From Thiobacillaceae bacterium (GTDB taxonomy: Bacteria > Pseudomonadota > Gammaproteobacteria > Burkholderiales > Thiobacillaceae), in assembly GCA_012274165.1 (NCBI GenBank), contig JAAPAA010000339.1, positions 1 through 6,127 on the forward strand: a stretch of DNA of 6,127 bases. The letters run 5' to 3'. Shown one piece after another: positions 1-4,975 of the stretch (within the stretch, counting starts at the first letter, position 1; each line of letters begins with the position of its first letter). Under the pieces are notes generated by a model. The model was not told the DNA's origin. It searched no databases and saw only the letters and a list, made by a program, of their open reading frames with translations. Position numbers and translations under genes: made by a program.

Positions 1-526
1 CCAGGGTGGCGGCATCGTCGCCCGACACCACTTTCACGATCTTGGTGATGGTGCGTTCCTTGTCGCCGGGGTTGACGCGCTCGGGCGAGTAGCCAACATG
101 AAAGTCCTGCTTCCACTTCATACCTGAGTGCATTTCCAGCAACGGGATACAAACCTCTTCAGTCGCGCCGGGGTACACCGTGGATTCATAAACCACGATG
201 GCACCCTTTTTCATGTACTTGCCCACCGTGGTGGATGAACCAACCAGGGGTGAAAAATCCGGAATGTGCGCCTCATCGACCGGGGTGGGCACGGCAATGA
301 TGATGAAGTCCGCTTTGGCAAGCGTGCTGGGGTCGGTACTCACACTCAGCAATGTCGCCGCCTTCAGGTTGTCCGAACTGACTTCTCCCGTGGGATCGCA
401 ATGGTTCTTGTAACTGGCAATTTTGGAATCGGACAAATCAAAACCAATCGTTTCGAATTTCTTGCCAAACTCAACCGCCAAGGGCAAGCCCACGTAGCCC
501 AGGCCAACAACAGCAACAACAGTCAT
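1..526 (-). CDS. tviB: UDP-N-acetylglucosamine 6-dehydrogenase, TviB/WbpA type (partial, N-terminal 175 codons)
   Basis: NAD-dependent nucleotide-sugar dehydrogenase. The TviB/WbpA branch oxidises UDP-GlcNAc at C6 in two steps to UDP-GlcNAc-uronic acid in the cytoplasm, feeding acidic polysaccharide or O-antigen synthesis. The translation begins MTVVAVVGLGYVGLPLAVEF, with the Rossmann GxGxxG at residues 8-13 and an acidic residue (D30, in GFDLSD) ending beta-strand 2 for NAD ribose binding. Further family motifs are AVPTPVDEAHIPDFSPL (about 80-97), YESTVYPGATEEVC (about 115-128) and GYSPERVNPGDKERT (about 145-160). The wording of these motifs resembles TviB more than the UDP-glucose dehydrogenase Ugd. 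The catalytic Cys and the C-terminal UDP-binding domain lie beyond the left edge. The start at 526 is supported by GGAG six bases upstream; ATGs at 537 and 540 are out of frame. It lies 81 bp downstream of the WecG-family gene on the same strand, so co-transcription is likely. UDP-GalNAc as substrate (WbpO-like) cannot be excluded. Confidence 0.9.
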   Translation of the reverse strand, partial: MTVVAVVGLGYVGLPLAVEFGKKFETIGFDLSDSKIASYKNHCDPTGEVSSDNLKAATLLSVSTDPSTLAKADFIIIAVPTPVDEAHIPDFSPLVGSSTTVGKYMKKGAIVVYESTVYPGATEEVCIPLLEMHSGMKWKQDFHVGYSPERVNPGDKERTITKIVKVVSGDDAATL

Positions 527-531
527 GATCG

Positions 532-535
532 CTCC
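532..535 (-). promoter_or_regulatory. Ribosome binding site of the dehydrogenase gene
   Basis: GGAG on the minus strand, with CGATC-type spacing of about six bases before the ATG at 526. It fixes the start, because the two ATGs slightly further upstream are in another frame. Confidence 0.7.
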
Positions 536-578
536 ATCATTTTTTATAGAAATCTAAGCAAGAATCCCCTACCCACTT

Positions 579-606
579 CTTGCAACTTGAACCTTGAATC
601 TTGTCG
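579..606. repeat. Degenerate 7-bp tandem repeat, four units
   Basis: On the plus strand the units are CTTGCAA, CTTGAAC, CTTGAAT and CTTGTCG, an exact period of seven with an invariant CTTG. The array fills part of the 81-bp gap between the WecG-family gene stop and the dehydrogenase start. It may be chance or the product of slippage; no function is evident. Confidence 0.5.
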
Positions 607-607
607 C

Positions 608-1366
608 TTATTTCCCGCCCAACAACTGCCGCGCCGCGCCCAAAATAAACAGCGTGTTCGTCACCAGATACCGCTTCCACAAGCGTCCCGGTTCCGATGC
701 CAAACGATGCAACCACTCCAGACCGTTGTCGCGCATCCAGGCCGGCGCACGCTGCACCGTACCGGCATGAAAATCGAAGGCCGCGCCTACGCCGATCATC
801 ACCGCATTGACCCTGCCGCGATGCTCGGCCATCCAGCGTTCCTGCTTGGGGCAGCCCAAGCCGACGAACACAATGCCTGCTCCGCTGGCGTTGATCCGCT
901 CTACCGCCGCAGTGTCCTCCTCCGCCGACAGCGCACGGAACGGCGGCGACACCATCGTCATCTGCAAGGCAGGAAATGCTGCCCGCAAGCGCGTTTCCAG
1001 CAGAGCTAGCGTTGTATCGGTGCTGCCATAACAATAAATGGGCAAACTTTCATCCGCCGCACGCTCGCACAGCGCCCACATCACGTCCGGCCCGCTGATG
1101 CGCGGCTGATTGGCAAATCCCTGCCGCCGCAGCATCCATGCCACCGGCGCGCCGTCCGGCGTCGCCATGTTCGAACCATTAATGATTTCGCGATACGCCG
1201 CATCGCGTGACGCGCTCACCACCACATGCACATTGCAGATCGTCACATAGCGGCTTTCGTGCGCGTGCGCCCAGCCGAGAAGGCGGGTCATCGCAGCATC
1301 CCATGACAGCACGTCTATATACGCACCTAGTACCGATCCGGTATAGCGCTCAGTTCGAACCTTCAT
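608..1366 (-). CDS. WecG/TagA/CpsF family glycosyltransferase
   Basis: A 252-residue enzyme of the GT26 (WecG/TagA/CpsF) family. These enzymes transfer a sugar, typically an N-acetylmannosamine derivative or a hexose, from a UDP donor onto an undecaprenyl-diphosphate-linked sugar at the inner face of the membrane, an early step in surface polysaccharide assembly. Visible motifs, in order: VTICNVHVVV (41-50), the active-site-region ATPDGAPVAW (68-77; D71 aligns with the Asp held to be catalytic in TagA), VGLGCPKQERWM (168-179), GVGAAFDFHAG (192-202), and the basic tail GLEWLHRLASEPGRLWKRY (215-233), which in TagA forms the membrane-associating C-terminal appendage. Length is normal for the family. 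An open frame continues upstream to 1570, but AGGAGG nine bases before the ATG at 1366 and the absence of family-like sequence in the extension favour this start. It is divergent from the beta-helix gene and directly upstream of the dehydrogenase. The donor sugar cannot be read from sequence; the adjacent dehydrogenase suggests an acidic or amino sugar. Confidence 0.93.
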   Translation of the reverse strand: MKVRTERYTGSVLGAYIDVLSWDAAMTRLLGWAHAHESRYVTICNVHVVVSASRDAAYREIINGSNMATPDGAPVAWMLRRQGFANQPRISGPDVMWALCERAADESLPIYCYGSTDTTLALLETRLRAAFPALQMTMVSPPFRALSAEEDTAAVERINASGAGIVFVGLGCPKQERWMAEHRGRVNAVMIGVGAAFDFHAGTVQRAPAWMRDNGLEWLHRLASEPGRLWKRYLVTNTLFILGAARQLLGGK

Positions 1367-1375
1367 CGCTCCCAT

Positions 1376-1381
1376 CCTCCT
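1376..1381 (-). promoter_or_regulatory. Consensus Shine-Dalgarno that decides the transferase start
   Basis: AGGAGG on the minus strand lies directly against an ATG at 1375 and nine bases before the ATG at 1366. A site with no spacing cannot serve the first ATG, so the second is the probable start. Confidence 0.75.
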
Positions 1382-1432
1382 GACCGTTTTCGGTTGACGT
1401 ACACAATGGGCATATACACTCCCTCCCGCGAT

Positions 1433-1523
1433 CCACCCTGACGAAATATCGTCGACTGTGATGAAATATTTTCGACTCACCCTAAATAAAAACGCGGCAG
1501 CACCGCTAATAAGCTCAGGGTGG
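1433..1523. repeat. Spaced 9-bp inverted repeat with a third half-copy between the arms
   Basis: CCACCCTGA at 1433-1441 is the exact reverse complement of TCAGGGTGG at 1515-1523. A further partial copy, CACCCTAA, sits at 1478-1485. Three related motifs in one intergenic region suggest binding sites for a regulator, but this is inference. Confidence 0.4.
1440..1479. repeat. Imperfect 20-bp tandem repeat with palindromic core
   Basis: The unit at 1440-1459 (GACGAAATATCGTCGAC plus three bases) is followed without a gap by 1460-1479 (GATGAAATATTTTCGAC plus three bases). Fifteen of 20 positions match. The first unit contains the inverted repeat GACGA-AATA-TCGTC (1440-1453), and the second contains AAATATTT (1464-1471). 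A period of 20 bp places both copies on about the same helix face, as expected of tandem operator half-sites. Confidence 0.45.
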
Positions 1524-1572
1524 GAATGCCGCGGCCCATGACAAAAACATACCGCATGAAATCCGGGCATTC
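1524..1572 (+). other. Possible 5' leader stem-loop ahead of the beta-helix gene
   Basis: GAATGCC (1524-1530) pairs exactly with GGCATTC (1566-1572), and the next four bases GCGG (1531-1534) can pair with CCGC (1552-1555) across a 10-base bulge. It would lie in the transcript leader if transcription starts upstream of about 1520. This is a pairing seen by eye; no energy was calculated. Confidence 0.3.
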
Positions 1573-1577
1573 AAAGC

Positions 1578-1597
1578 GTTATATCAGGTTATATCAG
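1578..1597 (+). repeat. Perfect 10-bp tandem direct repeat upstream of the RBS
   Basis: GTTATATCAG occurs twice in immediate succession (1578-1587 and 1588-1597), ending seven bases before the GGAG of the beta-helix gene. The location in the probable leader makes a regulator or RNA-binding site possible; a simple slippage duplication is equally possible. Confidence 0.6.
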
Positions 1598-1604
1598 TCG
1601 CCCT

Positions 1605-1608
1605 GGAG
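1605..1608 (+). promoter_or_regulatory. Ribosome binding site of the beta-helix gene
   Basis: GGAG with eight bases to the ATG at 1617. It supports the start that gives a complete signal peptide. Confidence 0.7.
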
Positions 1609-1616
1609 TCATTCAT

Positions 1617-4600
1617 ATGTTTCGTTCTTCGCTTTTTCTTATTGTTGGTGCATTCGCCCTCACGATATCCACGCCGGCTTTCCCGACCACGTATTATATT
1701 GACAACGTCAATGGCAATGACGCCTGGCCCGGCGACTTGCAAAGTCCCGGGACTGGCAACGGCCCCTGGCAAACTTTTGCCAACCTTGCCATCGCCAACA
1801 AGTTGGCCCCGGGCGACAACGTGCTGCTGCACTGCGGTGGCAAATGGTCCCAAACACTCACACTCAATTCATCAGGTACTGCCGCAGCGCCGATCCGGAT
1901 CGGCGCGTACCCGGAGCCGTGTGCCGACAAACCCGCGATCGACGGCGCCAAGCGCATCCCGGCCGCGGCATGGACCCTGGACTCCGGAAATGTCTACAAG
2001 ACGAAACTGCCCGGCACCCTCATCGCCAATGGCACGCTCAACAGTACCGTCAGCGGTTGGCAGAAATGGTCATCAAACAACGACGCCCAGACGGCGATTG
2101 CCTCACCCTGCCCCGACTCTGCAACGGCCTGTCTTGCCTTCACGGGCGGCAGCGTCGGCTCGAGCCTCCTGATCAGCAGTCCGTTCCCGCTCGAACAGTC
2201 GGTGCGCTACCGCGTGACCTTTTCCATACGGGCCCCGCTCGGCGGCCGCTATGGCGCCTTTGTACGCCGATCGGTCTCACCTTGGGACGCACTGGGCCTT
2301 ACCGCATCCCTCACTGGCACGGGCGCCTGGCAAACCGTATCGCTGCCATTTACAGCCACAACCACCGTGGACAAGGCCCGGCTCGATATCCAGTTGAATC
2401 AGACTGCCATGCTGGTTCATGTCAAGAACGTTAGTATCTCGCGTGACGAATCGGCGCCTAACGCACTGACACTGGTCACCGACGGGGATTCCCCGCAGTC
2501 GGTTGCGCACCATCCCAACCGTGGCTATAACCCCGCCGTACCAGACTCCCTGTATCTGGCCACCGCCAGCGCCTCCCCCGTCGTCACTAATCCCGATGGC
2601 AGCAAGGGCGCCGCATACCTGGTCAGAGGTAGTGATCTAGTTCTGCCGGCCGGCGTCACGCTCCAGCCTGGCCTTCGTGTTGTAGTCCGCAGCGAGGCTT
2701 GGGTACTTTCCGAGCACACCGTCACCTCGATTAATCAAAATCAGATTTATCTCAACCCCACAACAACCAATCCATTGCAGGAAGCAGGCTGGGGGTATTA
2801 CCTCACGGGCGCGCGATGGATGCTGGACAGCCCGGGAGAATGGTACTACGACGCGGCCACACAAACGCTTTATGCCTGGCCGGCGTCAGGTGGGGCTCCC
2901 GGAGACACCTTCGCTTTCTCCTCGCTCAGTCTCGGCATGGACATCAACAGAAAGCAAAATATCGTGGTCGAGGGCATTGCGATACGCAACGTACGCGATG
3001 GCGTCTATGCTCAACGTTCGCAAAATGCAGCCCTGCGCCAGATCGAGATAGCCAACACCGCACGATATGGCATCGATGCGGAAGGCATGACCAGCTTTGA
3101 ATTGTCCGACAGCAATATCAGTTATACCGGTGCCGACGCGCTATACAGCCCTGCTTCTACCGGATCGGTCATTCTGGACAATGACCTCGCATACATCGGC
3201 GTTGCACTGGATAGCGCGGGCAAGCCCGCCAATCTGCCATTGCCCACATTCGGCGCCATTCGTACGGGCCCCTCCGCGCGTATTAGCGGTAACAGGCTGC
3301 GTAATCTGTCGTTCCTCGGCATAGCCGCCGGCTCAGGGAGCGAAGTGACCAACAATGCCGTGACGGGCCACTGCTACCTGCTCAACGACTGCGCCGGCAT
3401 TTACTTCCCTGGCGTTAATGGAGCCCTGGTGACCGGCAATCTGGTGACAGGCGGCGTCGGCAATCGCCTCGGCATGCCCAGCACGCACGCCACCTCGCTC
3501 GCTAACGGCCTTTACCTCGATCTGGGAAGCAACAACGTGGTCGCCACCGACAACACGTTTGCCGGCGGCGATTTCACCATCCAGAGTCTTAATGGCTATG
3601 ACAACCGGCTGGAGCGCAATCTCCTCTATGGCGGCCGGAGTAATCTCGTGTGGCTGCAGGAATCCGCCAACGACAAGCGCACCACAGGCAACGTCTATGG
3701 CAACGCCATCTCCAACAACGCCCTTTTTTCCACCAATATGCTTCCGGCGCTGAAGCAATCGGCCAAGGTGGAAAACACCGTTGATTTCGCCGTCTACCAA
3801 GGCAATGTGTATTCAAACCTGCTTTCGACGGTCATGGCGGCCGAGAGCAGCCCAACCAGCAGCCGGGACTTTCAGTTGGCCGACTGGCAGGCGGCAACGG
3901 ATGCCTTTGGCGCCCCGCGCAATCTCGATCTTCAGGGACGCGCCGGCGCCCCGCTCGCCGGTTTTGCGCCCGGTTTGCTGGGTTCCACTCAGGTCGTCAA
4001 TGGCGACCTGAGCAACGGCACGACGGGCTGGTCGTCCTACAACGCGACCCTGCCGGCTGCGACGATAGCAGTCAATAGCTGCGCCCCGCTCGCCAGCCGC
4101 TGCCTGCTCCTTACTGCCGGTGGCTCGACAAGTCTGGTATCCAGCCCCCGTTTCGACGTGAGTCGGGGGCAATGGTACAAGGTGAGCTTCGATGCGCAGG
4201 TCGGCTCGAGCGGACAGAACTTCAGAGTAAAAGCGATCCAGGCCGGTCCCACCACATACAACGGCGTGATGGATATCGGCCAATTAATCTTTAGTGGCTC
4301 GACGACCCTGAAGCGCTACGCATTCGTCTTCCAGTCTACCGCCACCGCGCAGCGCTCCTCCACCTCGTTCGGGACTCGCGTCGATTTTATGGACGTCATG
4401 CCAGGCCAGACCCTGCGGGTGGCGAATTTCGAAATCGTGCCGCTTACGCTCAACAGCGGCAGCGTTGGGCATGCGTTACTCAGCAATCCGGAGCGCACCA
4501 CCGTCAACGTGTCCTGTCCTACTGAAGCAACGGCGCCTGCTCAATGCGCCAACTATTACCTGTTCCCCCAGGGCGACCAGGCTGTCTGGCCGATTCCGCT

Positions 4601-4748
4601 CGCCCCGCTCGCTGCGCAAATCGTATTCTCGCAGAATGCCATCCAGCCCGACGCAGATCAGGACGGCGTGGCTGATAGCCAGGATAACTGTCCAGCCACT
4701 GCAGCGGGCGTTTCCACCAACGCGAAGGGATGCGGACTCGGCCAATAA
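1617..4748 (+). CDS. Secreted right-handed parallel beta-helix protein, putative polysaccharide-modifying enzyme
   Basis: A 1043-residue exported protein. Residues 1-21 form a Sec signal peptide: short basic start MFRSS, hydrophobic LFLIVGAFALTIS, then TPA before the likely cleavage. The N-cap of a pectate-lyase-like beta-helix follows (YYIDNVNGNDAWPGD at 26-40; APGDNVLLHCGGKW at 64-77). A CBM-like beta-sandwich occupies about 136-276. The scaffold then resumes with LVTDGDSPQSVAHHPNRGY (286-304) and LDSPGEWYYDAATQTLYAWP (403-422), motifs shared with beta-helix glycoside hydrolases and lyases. Asn/Asp/Gly-rich rungs run from about 440 to 740 (for example NIVVEGIAIRNVRDGVY). A second CBM-like module spans about 792-944. 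The C-terminus carries a thrombospondin type 3 repeat (1012-1027). Twelve cysteines, most in close pairs, fit a periplasmic or extracellular protein. The neighbours imply that it binds and cleaves or epimerises the locus' own polymer; I cannot identify catalytic residues, and a purely structural or binding role is possible. It is divergent from the transferase gene and convergent with the deacetylase gene. Confidence 0.85.
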   Translation: MFRSSLFLIVGAFALTISTPAFPTTYYIDNVNGNDAWPGDLQSPGTGNGPWQTFANLAIANKLAPGDNVLLHCGGKWSQTLTLNSSGTAAAPIRIGAYPEPCADKPAIDGAKRIPAAAWTLDSGNVYKTKLPGTLIANGTLNSTVSGWQKWSSNNDAQTAIASPCPDSATACLAFTGGSVGSSLLISSPFPLEQSVRYRVTFSIRAPLGGRYGAFVRRSVSPWDALGLTASLTGTGAWQTVSLPFTATTTVDKARLDIQLNQTAMLVHVKNVSISRDESAPNALTLVTDGDSPQSVAHHPNRGYNPAVPDSLYLATASASPVVTNPDGSKGAAYLVRGSDLVLPAGVTLQPGLRVVVRSEAWVLSEHTVTSINQNQIYLNPTTTNPLQEAGWGYYLTGARWMLDSPGEWYYDAATQTLYAWPASGGAPGDTFAFSSLSLGMDINRKQNIVVEGIAIRNVRDGVYAQRSQNAALRQIEIANTARYGIDAEGMTSFELSDSNISYTGADALYSPASTGSVILDNDLAYIGVALDSAGKPANLPLPTFGAIRTGPSARISGNRLRNLSFLGIAAGSGSEVTNNAVTGHCYLLNDCAGIYFPGVNGALVTGNLVTGGVGNRLGMPSTHATSLANGLYLDLGSNNVVATDNTFAGGDFTIQSLNGYDNRLERNLLYGGRSNLVWLQESANDKRTTGNVYGNAISNNALFSTNMLPALKQSAKVENTVDFAVYQGNVYSNLLSTVMAAESSPTSSRDFQLADWQAATDAFGAPRNLDLQGRAGAPLAGFAPGLLGSTQVVNGDLSNGTTGWSSYNATLPAATIAVNSCAPLASRCLLLTAGGSTSLVSSPRFDVSRGQWYKVSFDAQVGSSGQNFRVKAIQAGPTTYNGVMDIGQLIFSGSTTLKRYAFVFQSTATAQRSSTSFGTRVDFMDVMPGQTLRVANFEIVPLTLNSGSVGHALLSNPERTTVNVSCPTEATAPAQCANYYLFPQGDQAVWPIPLAPLAAQIVFSQNAIQPDADQDGVADSQDNCPATAAGVSTNAKGCGLGQ
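2022..2444 (+). other. CBM-like beta-sandwich module 1, inserted in the beta-helix protein
   Basis: Encodes residues 136-276 of the beta-helix protein. Landmarks are ANGTLNSTVSGW, the Cys pair C165/C172, SSLLISSPF, YRVTFSI, and the closing strand LVHVKNVSI. The pattern (NG-L-GW start, SSP, Y-V-F, terminal V-N-I strand) resembles CBM4/9-type galactose-binding-like domains. It lies between two parts of the beta-helix scaffold rather than at a terminus. Confidence 0.6.
3990..4448 (+). other. CBM-like beta-sandwich module 2, homologous to module 1
   Basis: Encodes residues 792-944. It repeats the landmarks of module 1 in order: VNGDLSNGTTGW, Cys pair C822/C829 with the same spacing, SLVSSPRF, WYKVSFDA, and the closing strand LRVANFEIVPL. 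It lies after the beta-helix rungs, as usual for an accessory binding module. Confidence 0.6.
4650..4697 (+). other. Thrombospondin type 3 (calcium-binding) repeat at the C-terminus
   Basis: Encodes residues 1012-1027, DADQDGVADSQDNCP and one more residue. The D-x-D-x-D-G-x-x-D-x-x-D-x-C spacing is the canonical type 3 calcium-binding loop, also seen as a linker in OmpA-like proteins. Here it is only 16 residues from the end, with C1025 and C1039 able to form a disulfide. No OmpA or sorting domain follows. Confidence 0.8.
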
Positions 4749-4751
4749 CAT

Positions 4752-4779
4752 AGCCGAACTGCGGGGCCGCCCCACGGCT
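4752..4779. other. GC-rich stem-loop just after the beta-helix gene
   Basis: AGCCG (4752-4756) pairs with CGGCT (4775-4779), enclosing GGGG-CCG-CCCC (4763-4773). It begins three bases past the stop codon. No T-run follows, so it is not a classical intrinsic terminator, but it may protect or end the transcript. Confidence 0.35.
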
Positions 4780-4783
4780 CCTA

Positions 4784-4823
4784 TTGCCGGCATCGACGCA
4801 CTATCGTGCGGCGATGCCGGCAA
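4784..4823. terminator. Strong hairpin between convergent genes, possible bidirectional terminator
   Basis: TTGCCGGCATCG (4784-4795) and CGATGCCGGCAA (4812-4823) are a perfect 12-bp inverted repeat. Inside, CGCAC (4797-4801) pairs with GTGCG (4806-4810) around the loop TATC, with a single A/G mismatch between the two stems. The result is a nearly continuous 18-position stem with a 4-base loop. It sits 35 bp after the beta-helix stop and 153 bp from the deacetylase stop. There is no T-tract on either side, so termination would not be of the standard rho-independent form; a REP-like element is the alternative. Confidence 0.55.
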
Positions 4824-4925
4824 CAGCCACTCACCCGGCTGAATGCGGGTTCTTACCCATTATTTTCATGATGCGGCCAGCACGCCCGCGACAAAGCGTC
4901 TATTAACATGCCCAGCGCACGTCCG

Positions 4926-4937
4926 TTCAGCGCTGAA
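4926..4937. repeat. Perfect 12-bp palindrome TTCAGCGCTGAA
   Basis: Loop-free palindrome in the convergent intergenic region, 38 bp past the deacetylase stop in that gene's direction. It could be a protein-binding site; chance is also plausible. Confidence 0.35.
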
Positions 4938-4975
4938 ACATACAGGCTCGCGCAAGGCATCCTCCCACAATCAAT

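Larger units (their letters stand above)
1367..1616. promoter_or_regulatory. Divergent intergenic region with presumed back-to-back promoters
   Basis: This 250-bp stretch separates the minus-strand transferase start from the plus-strand beta-helix gene start, so it should drive transcription both ways. It is more AT-rich than the flanks around 1441-1490. I see no convincing sigma-70 pair: TTGACG at 1394-1399 has only TATACA at 1413-1418 behind it, with a 13-bp spacer that is too short. I see no clear sigma-54 GG-N10-GC element either. It does hold several repeats, listed separately, that could be operators or RNA leader structure. Confidence 0.55.

Noticed and set aside
541..566. Promoter for the dehydrogenase based on TATAAA near its start (minus strand)
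   Set aside because: No -35 element at proper spacing, and the box lies too close to the ribosome site; co-transcription with the upstream gene is simpler.
266..1009. 247-codon plus-strand frame across the left two genes
   Set aside because: It is antisense to two well-supported minus-strand genes and has the low-complexity Arg/Gln/His-rich look of a shadow frame.
1394..1418. Sigma-70 promoter TTGACG / TATACA
   Set aside because: The spacer is only 13 bp, too short for a normal promoter.
1367..1570. N-terminal extension of the WecG-family transferase to an ATG at 1570 (68 more residues)
   Set aside because: The extension has no family resemblance, crosses the repeat-rich intergenic region, and a consensus AGGAGG supports the ATG at 1366.
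1520..1702. 60-codon plus-strand frame overlapping the beta-helix start
   Set aside because: It would start at GTG, has no ribosome site, and runs out of frame through the signal peptide region; treated as chance.
3333..3800. 155-codon minus-strand frame inside the beta-helix gene
   Set aside because: Mirror of the repetitive Asn/Gly/Ala codons of the beta-helix rungs; no family features.
4749..4975. Remnant of a mobile element based on the strong inverted repeat
   Set aside because: The arms enclose only 16 bases, and no transposase fragment or target-site duplication is visible.
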